Positions 26,271 to 36,902 of a stretch of 47,391 bases of DNA are shown piece by piece. A program made the translations under genes and the position numbers. Source of the DNA: Kordiimonadaceae bacterium (GTDB lineage Bacteria > Pseudomonadota > Alphaproteobacteria > Sphingomonadales > Emcibacteraceae); the NCBI GenBank assembly GCA_018660225.1, contig JABJKT010000202.1, positions 1 to 47,391 of the forward strand, read 5' to 3'. The notes under the pieces were generated by a model. That model saw nothing but the letters and a program-made list of their open reading frames with translations, did not search any database and was not told the origin of the DNA. Each line of letters starts with the position of its first letter. The first letter of the stretch is position 1.

Positions 26271-26659
26271 TGTTTAAAGATTCAAATACCCCAAAATATG
26301 AAAAGCTCTATCTGGATAAGCAAAATGCCAAGATCTCAGGAGTATGCTCCGGACTTGGTGATTATTTTGGCATAGATCCAATGGTGATACGAATTTCCGC
26401 TGTGATTATCGGACTACTTGGCGGCGGAATAATCATTCTTGGTTATATCATTCTGGCCATTTTCCTCAAGGCCAAACCAGTAGATATGTATGAAAGCAAA
26501 CAAGAAGGTGAGTTTTGGAAATCTGTAAGAACCGAGCCTTCTAATACGGTTCGCGATGTAAGATATAAATTTCGCGATATCGAGCGCAGGCTTCGTGCGG
26601 CAGAGGCCCACGTAACGTCGCCTCAGTATAATCTGAACAAAGAAATTAATGACCTGTAA
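26270..26659 (+). CDS. pspC: Phage shock protein C
   Basis: A 129-residue protein with a PspC domain (about 12-70: LYLDKQNAKISGVCSGLGDY, then a glycine-rich membrane helix near IIGLLGGGIIILGYIILA) and a charged C-terminal region with a predicted coiled coil. ATG 26270 overlaps the pspB stop (TAATG). A GTG at 26255 would add five residues and is less likely. No pspD follows. Confidence 0.92.
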   Translation: MFKDSNTPKYEKLYLDKQNAKISGVCSGLGDYFGIDPMVIRISAVIIGLLGGGIIILGYIILAIFLKAKPVDMYESKQEGEFWKSVRTEPSNTVRDVRYKFRDIERRLRAAEAHVTSPQYNLNKEINDL

Positions 26660-26685
26660 TATAAACGGTTTGGATAAATAATAAA

Positions 26686-27213
26686 ATGGACATCATAGTT
26701 ACAGCCATATCTGAAAACCCGTCGCGCGGAATATTAAAATTTGGCGATAGAGTCTTTCCTTGTGCGCTTGGAAAAGGCGGGATTACAGACATTAAAGTTG
26801 AAGGGGATCATAAAAGCCCCGTGGGCGCGTTTAACTTACGCAGTGTCTATTATCGCTACGATAAGCTGGATGCACCACTTTATAGCAAAGTACCAATGAT
26901 GGCGTTACTTAGAGAAGACGGTTGGTGCGATGATCCTTCTGATACCGCTTATAATAAAGCCGTAATGCTCCCTTATCACGCGAGCGCCGAAGCGCTCTGG
27001 CGTGATGATGATCTTTATGACGTTCTCGTGGTGCTTGGCCATAATGACAGCCCGGCCCTGCCAGGAAAAGGCAGCGCCATTTTTATGCATGTGGCAAAAG
27101 ATTTGGATGATAAAGATTATCTAGGCACTGAAGGGTGTGTTTCATTAAGAAAAACACACTTGTTAGAATTATTGCCGGCACTGACACCGGAAACGTCTCT
27201 GCTGATCGCTTAA
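26686..27213 (+). CDS. YkuD-fold L,D-transpeptidase-like protein without signal peptide
   Basis: A 175-residue protein with the YkuD catalytic motif: His135 in AIFMHVA and Cys151 in TEGCVSL. GDHKSPVGAF near 40-49 is a further landmark. L,D-transpeptidases cross-link or anchor peptidoglycan in the periplasm, but this one has no signal peptide or membrane helix, like other small members often annotated as L,D-transpeptidase family. It starts 26 bases after pspC and could be read from the psp promoter, which would tie a wall-related enzyme to envelope stress. Its stop is one base from the convergent small gene. Confidence 0.83.
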   Translation: MDIIVTAISENPSRGILKFGDRVFPCALGKGGITDIKVEGDHKSPVGAFNLRSVYYRYDKLDAPLYSKVPMMALLREDGWCDDPSDTAYNKAVMLPYHASAEALWRDDDLYDVLVVLGHNDSPALPGKGSAIFMHVAKDLDDKDYLGTEGCVSLRKTHLLELLPALTPETSLLIA

Positions 27214-27214
27214 A

Positions 27215-27439
27215 TTAATCATCAAACTTGATAACGCTGCTATAAACGTAGCCCTTACGTTCAGGATATCGTCTCTCAATCTCAGTTTTTGCTTTAGCTT
27301 CATCCTGTGCTCTGACCTGGATATAACGCTGATCTGCCCATCCGTCGTCCAACTGATTGTGTCTTTCGCCGGCTTGGATAAGGTCTCTTACTTCACTATT
27401 ATAAAGTGAAAATTCATATATATGTTGTTCTAACGGCAT
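27215..27439 (-). CDS. Small protein of unknown family, copy 1 of 3
   Basis: A 74-residue soluble protein that I do not recognise. It shares with the next two genes the pattern YN(S/T)EVR, E-x-H, (D/E)D-x-WAD, then I-x-V-x-A, and a late P-x3-G(F/Y). Here these read YNSEVRDL, ERH, DDGWADQRYI and YPERKGYV. Predicted elements are strand, helix, strand, helix, strand. ATG 27439 is preferred over an in-frame TTG at 27454. It is separated from copy 2 by about 125 bases that contain a 12-base palindrome (27531-27542), so it may have its own promoter. Confidence 0.72.
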   Translation of the reverse strand: MPLEQHIYEFSLYNSEVRDLIQAGERHNQLDDGWADQRYIQVRAQDEAKAKTEIERRYPERKGYVYSSVIKFDD

Positions 27440-27564
27440 TTTACTCTTACTCAACTAATTTATTAACTTAAATTCTATGTGGTTTAAGTCTTTTATAGAT
27501 ATTGAAAGTATAAAATTGGTAAATAATCAGCTAAAATTTTAGATAAATTGAATTTTTATAAGGA

Positions 27565-27813
27565 TTAAAATCTTACACGTTTATCGTGGGTAAACTCAGG
27601 GATTTGAGCGATATTGGTGATTTTAAATCCTCTCCTTCTGGGATATTTAGAGCGGATTTTTTTTATGGCGCTTCTCAAATTTAATGCTGGTAGTTCAATA
27701 TATCGTGAATCGGCCCATCCATCATCATATCTGGGGTGAGTTTCATGAAATTCGACTAATTTGCGAACCTCAGTATTATACATTACAACTTCGTAGATAT
27801 TGGTATTTATCAT
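27565..27813 (-). CDS. Small protein of unknown family, copy 2 of 3
   Basis: An 82-residue paralogue of its neighbours, about 40% identical to copy 1 across the core. Shared residues include YNTEVRKL, ETH, DDGWADSRYIEL and KYPRRRGF. It differs by a basic C-terminal extension (EFTHDKRVRF) and a Lys/Arg-rich second helix (IKKIRSKYPRRR), so its net charge is positive, unlike copies 1 and 3. No signal peptide is seen. The ribosome-binding site is weak. It lies 31 bases after copy 3 and is probably co-transcribed with it. Confidence 0.72.
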   Translation of the reverse strand: MINTNIYEVVMYNTEVRKLVEFHETHPRYDDGWADSRYIELPALNLRSAIKKIRSKYPRRRGFKITNIAQIPEFTHDKRVRF

Positions 27814-27844
27814 AATATAGGTATTCTTTATTTATATGGTATTT

Positions 27845-28054
27845 TCAGGCTTCTGCGACTTCCCCAAGTACAAAGCCCATTTTTTCAGGATGTTGACGGC
27901 GGCAAACAATCACTGCTTCGTCAGGCGTATGAGCACGAACCATTATTAAATGGGTATCGGCCCATTTATCCTCAAGGTTGGGATGGTTCTCTTTATTACG
28001 TACTGCTTCTCGTACTTCTGAATTATAAACTGGAATTTCAAAACTTTTTTTCAT
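27845..28054 (-). CDS. Small protein of unknown family, copy 3 of 3
   Basis: A 69-residue paralogue with YNSEVREAV, ENH, EDKWADTHLIMV and HPEKMGFV. Of the three copies it departs most from the pattern: His replaces Arg after WAD and the Tyr before Pro. ATG 28054 follows AAGGA and is preferred to the longer frame from 28108, whose extra 18 residues have no counterpart in the other copies. It is the promoter-proximal copy, divergent from zapE across about 100 bases that contain the inverted repeat AACCAAATTGGTT. Confidence 0.74.
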   Translation of the reverse strand: MKKSFEIPVYNSEVREAVRNKENHPNLEDKWADTHLIMVRAHTPDEAVIVCRRQHPEKMGFVLGEVAEA

Positions 28055-28102
28055 TTTCCTTGCCCTTTTAATAATTTTTATGGCTATTATTCCTCTTATA
28101 TA

Positions 28103-28115
28103 AACCAAATTGGTT
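28103..28115. repeat. Inverted repeat between small-protein copy 3 and zapE
   Basis: AACCAA, one base, TTGGTT: a perfect inverted repeat in the divergent promoter region, directly next to a looser one (TTATTAATTTGATAA, 28114-28128). It is a possible operator for either gene; no known regulator motif is recognised. Confidence 0.4.
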
Positions 28116-28155
28116 ATTAATTTGATAACGAGGCGTACTTTTTAGTGCTGTATCT

Positions 28156-29319
28156 ATGAAAAACACATTTTCTGACCCGTTGGGTCGTTACCATGAAATG
28201 ATTAATTGTGGCGAACTTAAAGAAGACGCTATTCAGGCACGAATTGTTGATAAATTTCAGAATCTTCATCAGCAACTGGAAATAACTGATCAGACATCGA
28301 ACAAAAGTTTCCTTAAGAAACTTTTTGCCAGTGAAAAGCAAAATATAGCACCACGTGGGCTCTATATATATGGCGGCGTTGGGCGCGGTAAATCCATGCT
28401 TATGGATTTATTCTTTGATCTTGCCCCTATTAAGCAAAAGCGCAGGGTTCATTTTCACGCCTTTATGCTTGAAATTCATAAAGAAATGCATGAGTGGCGT
28501 TATATGGATGAAGAGGAACGGCTTGATAAATTTGAGACCTCCGATAATGACCCCATACCGCCCTTGGCATCTCAAATTTATAAAAACAGCAAACTGCTTT
28601 GTTTTGACGAGTTTCAGGTAACCGATGTGACAGATGCAATGATACTCGGCCGTCTTTTTGGCGCGCTTTTTGATCTTGGTGTCACTCTTGTCCTGACATC
28701 AAACCGTATTCCCGACGATCTTTATAAGGATGGTCTAAACAGAGCCCTCTTCCTGCCAACGATAGAATTGATCAAAAGAACGCTCGATGTGGAAGCGCTT
28801 GACGGGCCGACCGATTACCGACTTGAACGAATGAAAGGGATGGAAGTTTATCATTATCCTATAGGTGAGAAGGCCACAAAATCATTATCAAAATCATTTT
28901 GGCGACTTACCGATCATGAAGTGAATGATCGTTCGCAAGTAGGCCCCGAAGAAATAGAAGTCCAGGGTCGCACGCTGCATGTTCCTGTCGCATCCCGCGG
29001 GGTGGCGGTGGTTTCTTTCAAAAAGTTATGCGGTTCTGCGCTTGGATCAGCGGATTATCTGGCACTAGCCTGGAAATATCATACCGTGTTCATGGTAGGC
29101 ATTCCAAAACTTGGCCCTGATAATCGAAACGAGGCAAAGCGATTTGTCACATTTATCGATGCGCTTTATGAAAATAATGTCAAATTTTTATGTTGCGCTG
29201 AAGTGGCACCGGAAGAACTCTATAGTGATGGTCATGGCCATTTTGAATTTCAGAGAACCGTATCACGATTGATGGAAATGCAGTCAAAGGAATATCTGGC
29301 AAAAGGGCATGCTGTATAA
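28156..29319 (+). CDS. zapE: Cell division protein ZapE (AFG1-like ATPase)
   Basis: A 387-residue P-loop ATPase. Walker A is YGGVGRGKS, Walker B with sensor residues is LLCFDEFQVTD, and LTSNRIPDDLYKDGL and the late FMVGIPKL/NEAKRFVTFIDALYE segments are typical of ZapE/AFG1. In E. coli it modulates the FtsZ ring under stress; the mitochondrial homologue helps turn over respiratory complexes. The gene precedes the mdh-suc operon, as in many alphaproteobacteria. About 210 bases separate them, with no clear terminator or strong promoter match. Confidence 0.93.
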   Translation: MKNTFSDPLGRYHEMINCGELKEDAIQARIVDKFQNLHQQLEITDQTSNKSFLKKLFASEKQNIAPRGLYIYGGVGRGKSMLMDLFFDLAPIKQKRRVHFHAFMLEIHKEMHEWRYMDEEERLDKFETSDNDPIPPLASQIYKNSKLLCFDEFQVTDVTDAMILGRLFGALFDLGVTLVLTSNRIPDDLYKDGLNRALFLPTIELIKRTLDVEALDGPTDYRLERMKGMEVYHYPIGEKATKSLSKSFWRLTDHEVNDRSQVGPEEIEVQGRTLHVPVASRGVAVVSFKKLCGSALGSADYLALAWKYHTVFMVGIPKLGPDNRNEAKRFVTFIDALYENNVKFLCCAEVAPEELYSDGHGHFEFQRTVSRLMEMQSKEYLAKGHAV

Positions 29320-29499
29320 TAATTTTTGCTATTTTTTTTGACCTGTCTCAATTATCGTAAATAAAGTTACTTTTCATCAAAAAAATACACGGAATTTGTT
29401 GCGTTAACCATATTTTCGCGCTACATCGGGAGAGTAAATTTATTTTAATTTCGGGAAGAAGAAGTTATCTTAATCACTTGTTATTATTTATTAGTATAA

Positions 29500-30504
<1,005 letters not shown>

Positions 30505-30597
30505 TATAATTGATAAAATTAAGGGTTTTCTTAATCCTTATTCATTATGAAGTTATTTGAGATAAATTTTTCTTACAATGGGAAAAGGTAAAAACCT

Positions 30598-31767
30598 ATG
30601 AATATTCATGAATATCAGGCCAAAGAACTGCTTAAGCAGTATGGGGCGCCCGTTCTTGGTGGTGGCATCGCTTATACGGCAAAAGAAGCAGAGCAAATTG
30701 CCAAGGATCTTGGTGGTCCGATTTGGGTTGTTAAAGCTCAAATTCACGCTGGTGGCCGCGGTAAAGGCGGCGGCGTTAAGGTTGTTAAATCAGTAGCAGA
30801 GGTCAAAAAAGTTGCCTCCGAGATTATCGGAATGAACTTAGTGACCCACCAAACCGGCCCAGCAGGGAAAAAAGTTAATCAGGTTTATATCGAAGATGGC
30901 TGTGCCATCGCTAATGAGCTATATGTAAGTTTACTCGTTGACCGTGAGACAAGCCGCATTGCGATTATCGCTTCATCAGAAGGCGGTATGGATATTGAAG
31001 AGGTTGCTGCCTCTACCCCGGAAAAAATAATTACTGTAACTATTGATCCCGCAGCCGGCCTTTCAGGCTATCACTGCCGCAAGGTGGCTTTTGGTATTGG
31101 TCTTAGTGGTAAAGCGGCTGGTGCTGCGGCCAAGGTGATCGCTGCCCTTTATAAAACATTTGTTGAAAAAGATGCCGCCATGCTTGAAATTAACCCGCTT
31201 GTGGTTACTGAGGATGATCAGGTTATTGTGCTTGATGCCAAAATGGGTTTTGATGGCAATTCACTTTTCCGCCATAAAGATGTTGTTGAACTTCGCGACC
31301 CTACCGAAGAAGATCCGATGGAACTTGAAGCAGCGAAACATGAACTGAGCTATATTAAGCTTGATGGAAGCATTGGCTGTATGGTCAATGGTGCCGGACT
31401 TGCGATGGCGACCATGGATATCATTAAATTAAAAGGCGGCTCACCGGCTAACTTCCTTGATGTTGGCGGCGGGGCAACCAAAGAACGGGTTACCGAAGCG
31501 TTTAAAATTATTTTAAGCGATCCGGCCGTTGAAGGCATTCTGGTTAATATTTTTGGTGGCATTATGCGCTGCGACGTTATCGCTGATGGTGTGGTTGCCG
31601 CTGCGAAGGAGCTATCCTTAAACGTACCGCTCGTTGTCAGACTTGAAGGGACCAACGTGGAAAAAGGCAAGGAAATTATGAACAACTCCGGCCTTAATAT
31701 TATCGCTGCATCTGATCTTGGCGATGCTGCAGTTAAAATTGTAAAAGCTGTAGAGGAGGCCAAATAA
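30598..31767 (+). CDS. sucC: Succinyl-CoA synthetase beta subunit
   Basis: A 389-residue ATP-grasp protein that, with SucD, interconverts succinyl-CoA and succinate with gain of ATP or GTP. Landmarks are [46 protein letters not shown] and [13 protein letters not shown], which together span the whole family length. It follows mdh by 93 bases; a weak ATTAAG/CTTAAT hairpin there has no T-tract and should not end transcription. The TAA overlaps the sucD start by one base, so the two subunits are translationally coupled. Confidence 0.97.
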   Translation: MNIHEYQAKELLKQYGAPVLGGGIAYTAKEAEQIAKDLGGPIWVVKAQIHAGGRGKGGGVKVVKSVAEVKKVASEIIGMNLVTHQTGPAGKKVNQVYIEDGCAIANELYVSLLVDRETSRIAIIASSEGGMDIEEVAASTPEKIITVTIDPAAGLSGYHCRKVAFGIGLSGKAAGAAAKVIAALYKTFVEKDAAMLEINPLVVTEDDQVIVLDAKMGFDGNSLFRHKDVVELRDPTEEDPMELEAAKHELSYIKLDGSIGCMVNGAGLAMATMDIIKLKGGSPANFLDVGGGATKERVTEAFKIILSDPAVEGILVNIFGGIMRCDVIADGVVAAAKELSLNVPLVVRLEGTNVEKGKEIMNNSGLNIIAASDLGDAAVKIVKAVEEAK

Positions 31768-32642
31768 TGTCCATATTTATAAATGCAGAAACAAAAGTAA
31801 TTTGTCAGGGCTTTACCGGCGCTCAAGGAACATTCCATTCAGAACAGGCCATGGCTTACGGCACTAAAATGGTTGGTGGTGTTACACCGGGCAAGGGCGG
31901 CACTGATCATCTTGGCCTTCCAGTATTTAATACTGTTGAAGAAGCGGCGCACGTCACGGAAGCAAACGCTTCTGTTATTTATGTGCCGCCGCCTTTTGCA
32001 GCGGACGCAATACTTGAAGCAATTGATGCAAATATTGAGCTGGTCGTCTGTATCACAGAAGGCATTCCAGTGCTTGATATGGTCAAAGTTAAGCGCGCGC
32101 TTCAGGGCTCAAACTCACGTCTTGTTGGGCCAAACTGTCCGGGCGTTATTACGCCGGGCGAATGTAAAATCGGTATTATGCCGGGCCACATTCATATGAA
32201 AGGATCCGTTGGCTGTGTATCACGCTCTGGAACATTGACTTATGAAGCAGTGCACCAGACAACGGTTGTTGGCCTTGGCCAGACAACATGTGTTGGTATT
32301 GGCGGCGATCCTGTTAACGGTACAAACTTCATTGATGTGCTTGAAGGCTTTCTCGAAGATGATGACACGCAGTCTATCATTATGATCGGTGAAATTGGTG
32401 GCTCTGCAGAAGAAGACGCAGCAGAGTTTCTGAAATCCCATAAAATTAAAAAACCGGTTGTAGGTTTCATTGCCGGACGCACGGCTCCTCCTGGCCGGAC
32501 AATGGGTCATGCGGGTGCGATCGTTTCTGGCGGTAAAGGCGGCGCAGATGATAAGATCGAAGCGATGAGAAGCGCAGGGGTCACAATTTCTGAAAGCCCC
32601 TCGGAGCTCGGTACTACACTGATGGAAGTTCTGAACGGTTAA
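31767..32642 (+). CDS. sucD: Succinyl-CoA synthetase alpha subunit
   Basis: A 291-residue protein with the CoA-binding N-terminal Rossmann domain ([20 protein letters not shown]) and the phosphohistidine active site in [34 protein letters not shown] is the first ligase signature. It forms the enzyme with SucC and starts on the last base of the sucC stop codon (TAATG). Confidence 0.97.
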   Translation: MSIFINAETKVICQGFTGAQGTFHSEQAMAYGTKMVGGVTPGKGGTDHLGLPVFNTVEEAAHVTEANASVIYVPPPFAADAILEAIDANIELVVCITEGIPVLDMVKVKRALQGSNSRLVGPNCPGVITPGECKIGIMPGHIHMKGSVGCVSRSGTLTYEAVHQTTVVGLGQTTCVGIGGDPVNGTNFIDVLEGFLEDDDTQSIIMIGEIGGSAEEDAAEFLKSHKIKKPVVGFIAGRTAPPGRTMGHAGAIVSGGKGGADDKIEAMRSAGVTISESPSELGTTLMEVLNG

Positions 32643-32710
32643 ATATTTGTAAATCCTTTATGAATATAAGTGTTTAGTACCGTTTGGATAATAAAACAGG
32701 CTCGAATAAT

Positions 32711-35641
32711 ATGAGTATAGATAGCAAAGATAATCTTTTTAACGGCTCTAGTGGGGCATTCGTAGAAGAACTATTCGCAAGATACTCTCGCGATCCATCG
32801 TCGGTTGATCCTTCGTGGCAGGAGTATTTTGAAGAGCTAGCAGAAGATGCGCGTGCTCTTATGGGCGCTGGTATTGAAAAACCCGGCGCATCATGGAAGC
32901 GTACTGACTGGCCTTACGATGATACCGATGATCTTATCAGTGCCCTTAACCCCGGCTTTGAAGCAAAGGCTAAAAAAGCTAAAGGGGCCGCGACTAGTAA
33001 AGATATCCGTAAAGCAACGCTCGATTCAATTCGCTGTCTGATGATGATAAGAACCTACCGGGTTCGTGGCCATCTTCATGCTAATCTCGATCCGCTTGGT
33101 CTTACTGAAAAACCGTACCACTCCGAACTTGACCCTGAAACATATGGTTTCGGCGAAGGTGATATGGACCGTGAAGTGTTTCTTGATAATGTTCTTGGGC
33201 TGGAAACGGCCACTGTACGCGAAGTGCTTGAAATTCTTGATAGAACCTATTGTTCCACTTTTGGCGTTGAATTTATGCATATTAATAGCGCCGAAGAAAA
33301 AAGCTGGATCCTTCAGCATATCGAAGGACGCGACAAAGAAATTCATTTTACCAATGAAGGTAAAAAAGCGATTTTGCAAAAACTGACTGAATCTGAAGGT
33401 TATGAAGGCTATCTGGCCAAGAAATATGTCGGTACCAAACGCTTTGGACTTGACGGTGCGGAGACACTGATCCCTGCACTTGAAGCGGTGATTAAAACCG
33501 GCGGTCAAAACGGCGTTAAAGAAATTGTTCTTGGTATGCCTCACCGCGGACGGCTTAATGTACTAACCAACGTGATGAGCAAATCATTCCAAGCGATTTT
33601 CCATGAATTTCATGGTGGTTCGGCCACTCCGGATGAAATTGAAGGCTCAGGCGATGTTAAATATCATCTTGGCGCCTCTTCGGACCGTGCGTTTGATGGT
33701 AATGAAGTTCATTTATCCTTAACCGCAAATCCGTCACATCTGGAAGCGGTTAATCCGGTTGCCCTTGGTAAAACCCGCGCAAAATTAATGCAGCGTGATG
33801 ATAAGGGCGGCTCAAGTGTGCTCACCCTTCTTATGCACGGCGATGCGGCCTTTTCCGGGCAGGGCATTGTCGCTGAATGTTTCGCCCTTAGTGATCTTCG
33901 TGGTTACAGTACTGGCGGTACCATTCATGTGGTTGTTAATAACCAGATCGGCTTTACGACGGCACCGCATTATTCTCGTTCCTCGCCTTACCCATCCGAC
34001 ATGGCCAAGGCTATTCAGGCACCAGTGTTTCATGCGAACGGTGATGATCCGGAAGCGGTGGTTTTTGCCATGAAGCTTGCTACGGAATATAGACAAAAAT
34101 TTAAAAAGGATGTGGTCGTTGACATGTTCTGTTATCGCCGCTTTGGCCATAACGAAGGCGATGAGCCATCCTTTACTCAGCCACTTATGTATAAACGCAT
34201 TAAAAATCATCCGTCATCAAGGACGATTTATGCTGATAGGCTTGTGCGTGAAGGTCTAATGACAAAAGCTGAAACTGATCAGATGTCTACAGATTTCAGT
34301 ACCTATCTTGATGTGGAATTTGCGGCGGCCAAAAATTATAAACCGGAAAAAGCCGATTGGTTCTCCGGCAGCTGGAGCGGACTTGAGCGTCCCGATGATG
34401 ATCTTCGTCGCGGTAGCGAAACCGGCATTCATATTGATGAGCTTAATGATTTAGGTAGGTTGCTAACAACGGTTCCTGATAATTTTAAAGTGCACCGTAC
34501 GCTTCAGCGGACACTAGATGCAAAAGCCCGTATGTTTGATAACGGTGAAAATTTTGACTGGGCCACGGCCGAAGCGCTTGCCTTTGGTACACTCATTCGC
34601 GAAGGACACCGTGTGCGTCTATCCGGTCAGGACAGCCAGCGCGGAACATTTTCTCACCGACATAGTGTGTTTATTGATCAGGAAACGGAAGAGCGTTATG
34701 CGCCCCTTTCCCATGCTGGTGAAGGACCTGATGCTCACGCCACTTATGAAGTGATCGATAGTGCCCTTTCCGAAGAAGCGGTGCTTGGTTTTGAATATGG
34801 TTATACCATGGCGGAGCCTAATGCGCTTGTGCTCTGGGAAGCACAGTTTGGTGATTTTGCCAATGGTGCTCAGATGATTTTTGATCAGTTTATTTCAAGC
34901 GGTGAAAGCAAATGGCTTCGTTTCAGTGGACTTGTGGTTTTGCTTCCTCATGGTTATGAGGGACAGGGACCTGAGCATTCATCAGCCCGTTTAGAGCGAT
35001 ATCTACAGCTTTGTGCTCAAGATAATATGCAGGTGGTAAACTGTACTACGCCGGCAAACTATTTCCATGTGCTTCGCCGTCAGATGAGGCGGAAATTCCG
35101 TAAGCCGCTGATTATAATGACACCAAAATCGCTGCTTCGACATAAGCTAGCTACGTCAAAAATTGAAGATATGAGCGAAAATTCTCAATTCCACAGAATT
35201 CTTTGGGATGATGCCGAAAGTGATCCGCATAAAACCATCAAGATCAATAAGAGAAGCGGCATTAAGCGTGTCATCTTATGTAGTGGTAAAGTTTACTATG
35301 ATATTATGGCCGAGCGTGATGCGCGAGGGCAAAAAGACACTTATATTATGCGTGTTGAACAGCTTTATCCGTTCCCGGGTGAAGTGATGGCTAAAGAACT
35401 TAAAAAGTTTAAAAACCTTGAAACCGTTGTCTGGTGTCAGGAAGAACCCAAAAATATGGGATCATGGAACTTTATCGACCATTATATTGAAGAAACACTA
35501 GACGTTGTCGGTGGCAAGGTAAAAAGGCCAATTTACGCAGGCCGTAAGGCGTCCGCGTCTCCTGCTACAGGGTTAATGGAAAGACATAAAAAAGAACAGG
35601 CGGGTCTCGTTGATCAGGCCTTAACAATTGAAAAAAGATAA
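32711..35641 (+). CDS. sucA: 2-oxoglutarate dehydrogenase E1 component
   Basis: A 976-residue thiamine-diphosphate enzyme that decarboxylates 2-oxoglutarate. The N-terminal peptide with [20 protein letters not shown] binds the rest of the complex. The TPP domain includes [26 protein letters not shown] (GDA-type motif) and [11 protein letters not shown]; the C-terminal part includes [24 protein letters not shown] and [13 protein letters not shown] 32711 gives the usual N terminus; a TTG at 32684 would add nine residues. It lies 68 bases after sucD. Confidence 0.96.
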   Translation: MSIDSKDNLFNGSSGAFVEELFARYSRDPSSVDPSWQEYFEELAEDARALMGAGIEKPGASWKRTDWPYDDTDDLISALNPGFEAKAKKAKGAATSKDIRKATLDSIRCLMMIRTYRVRGHLHANLDPLGLTEKPYHSELDPETYGFGEGDMDREVFLDNVLGLETATVREVLEILDRTYCSTFGVEFMHINSAEEKSWILQHIEGRDKEIHFTNEGKKAILQKLTESEGYEGYLAKKYVGTKRFGLDGAETLIPALEAVIKTGGQNGVKEIVLGMPHRGRLNVLTNVMSKSFQAIFHEFHGGSATPDEIEGSGDVKYHLGASSDRAFDGNEVHLSLTANPSHLEAVNPVALGKTRAKLMQRDDKGGSSVLTLLMHGDAAFSGQGIVAECFALSDLRGYSTGGTIHVVVNNQIGFTTAPHYSRSSPYPSDMAKAIQAPVFHANGDDPEAVVFAMKLATEYRQKFKKDVVVDMFCYRRFGHNEGDEPSFTQPLMYKRIKNHPSSRTIYADRLVREGLMTKAETDQMSTDFSTYLDVEFAAAKNYKPEKADWFSGSWSGLERPDDDLRRGSETGIHIDELNDLGRLLTTVPDNFKVHRTLQRTLDAKARMFDNGENFDWATAEALAFGTLIREGHRVRLSGQDSQRGTFSHRHSVFIDQETEERYAPLSHAGEGPDAHATYEVIDSALSEEAVLGFEYGYTMAEPNALVLWEAQFGDFANGAQMIFDQFISSGESKWLRFSGLVVLLPHGYEGQGPEHSSARLERYLQLCAQDNMQVVNCTTPANYFHVLRRQMRRKFRKPLIIMTPKSLLRHKLATSKIEDMSENSQFHRILWDDAESDPHKTIKINKRSGIKRVILCSGKVYYDIMAERDARGQKDTYIMRVEQLYPFPGEVMAKELKKFKNLETVVWCQEEPKNMGSWNFIDHYIEETLDVVGGKVKRPIYAGRKASASPATGLMERHKKEQAGLVDQALTIEKR

Positions 35642-35664
35642 GAAAAAAACAAGGAGAAGGTCAT

Positions 35665-36861
35665 ATGGCCGTCGAAATCCACGTCCCGGTATTGGGCGAA
35701 TCAGTAACTGAAGCTACAGTGGGAAAATGGTATAAAGCCATTGGCGACGCCGTTGCCGTTGACGAAGTTGTTTGTGAACTTGAAACCGATAAGGTTGCGC
35801 TTGAAGTGACATCCTCTGTTGCTGGTGCGCTTGCGGAAATAACAGCTGACGAAGGCGAAAATGTTGAAGTTGGTGCTCTGCTTGGGAAAATTGATGAAAC
35901 GGCCCATGGTACAGCGTCAAAGGCCCCTGCGGCCCCGGCCAAGGAAGAAGCAAAACCAGCCGCTGCCCCTGCTGCAAAAGCGGGCTCAAATATTAGACCC
36001 GCTGCTGCGGCACTTGCTACTGAAAAAGGAATTGATGTAACGGCTGTTACTGGCACAGGTGCTGGTGGTACGGTTACAAAAGCAGATGTGCTTAATCACG
36101 TTTCAGGCGGCGCTGCTCCCGCGGCTGCTCCTGCATCCGCATCCGCTCCTGTTGCCGCTGCGCCGCAGGAAGAAATAGTGCCGATGACCCGGCTTCGCCG
36201 CACCATTGCCAAGCGCTTAAAAGATGCTCAAAATACTGCGGCCATGCTAACCACTTATAACGAAGTGGATATGTCTACGGTGATGGACCTTAGAAAGCAG
36301 TACCAGGAAACTTTTGAGAAGAAACATGGATGCCGTCTTGGCTTTATGTCTTTCTTTGCTAAAGCCTGTACGGCAGCTCTTAAAGATATTCCTGAAGTGA
36401 ACGCAGAAGTTCGTGATGATAGCATCGTTTATAAAAACTATTATAACATTGGTGTCGCCGCTAGCACGCCAGCTGGGCTTGTGGTTCCGGTGGTTAGAAA
36501 CTGTGAAAATCTAAGTTTTGCTGAAATTGAAAAAGAGATTAGCCGCCTTGGTGGCCGTGCCCGTGACGGGAAGCTCGGCATGGATGAAATGATGGGCGGA
36601 ACCTTTACCATATCAAATGGTGGTGTGTTTGGCTCGCTTTTATCAAGCCCGATATTAAACGCGCCGCAGTCCGGAATTCTCGGAATGCATACAATTCAGA
36701 AACGCCCTGTTGTGGTAAATGATGAAATTGTTATCCGGCCGATGATGTATCTGTCGCTTTCTTACGATCACCGTGTTGTTGATGGTAAAGGTGCGGTGAC
36801 GTTCCTGGTGAGGGTAAAAGAAAATCTCGAAGATCCACAGCGCCTAGTACTGGATCTATAA
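35665..36861 (+). CDS. sucB: Dihydrolipoyl succinyltransferase, E2 of 2-oxoglutarate dehydrogenase
   Basis: A 398-residue protein with three parts: one lipoyl domain (1-77, lipoylated Lys43 in ETDKVALEV), an Ala/Pro-rich linker, a peripheral-subunit-binding domain (about 105-145) and the catalytic CoA-transferase domain, with His and Asp in SYDHRVVDG near the C terminus. It forms the core of the complex. The ribosome-binding site AAGGAGAAGG is the strongest in the operon, which suits the high copy number of E2. Confidence 0.97.
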   Translation: MAVEIHVPVLGESVTEATVGKWYKAIGDAVAVDEVVCELETDKVALEVTSSVAGALAEITADEGENVEVGALLGKIDETAHGTASKAPAAPAKEEAKPAAAPAAKAGSNIRPAAAALATEKGIDVTAVTGTGAGGTVTKADVLNHVSGGAAPAAAPASASAPVAAAPQEEIVPMTRLRRTIAKRLKDAQNTAAMLTTYNEVDMSTVMDLRKQYQETFEKKHGCRLGFMSFFAKACTAALKDIPEVNAEVRDDSIVYKNYYNIGVAASTPAGLVVPVVRNCENLSFAEIEKEISRLGGRARDGKLGMDEMMGGTFTISNGGVFGSLLSSPILNAPQSGILGMHTIQKRPVVVNDEIVIRPMMYLSLSYDHRVVDGKGAVTFLVRVKENLEDPQRLVLDL

Positions 36862-36902
36862 ATGGTTTTTGATCTTTAAATTATAAAAAATGGAAATTCA
36901 TA

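Noticed and set aside
27215-28054. The three small genes as a toxin-antitoxin module
   Set aside because: All three are paralogues of one another; there is no pairing of unlike proteins and no recognised toxin or antitoxin motif.
30518-30535. ATTAAG/CTTAAT hairpin between mdh and sucC as a terminator
   Set aside because: The stem is AT-rich and only 6 bp, with no T-tract after it, so it should not separate mdh from the suc genes.
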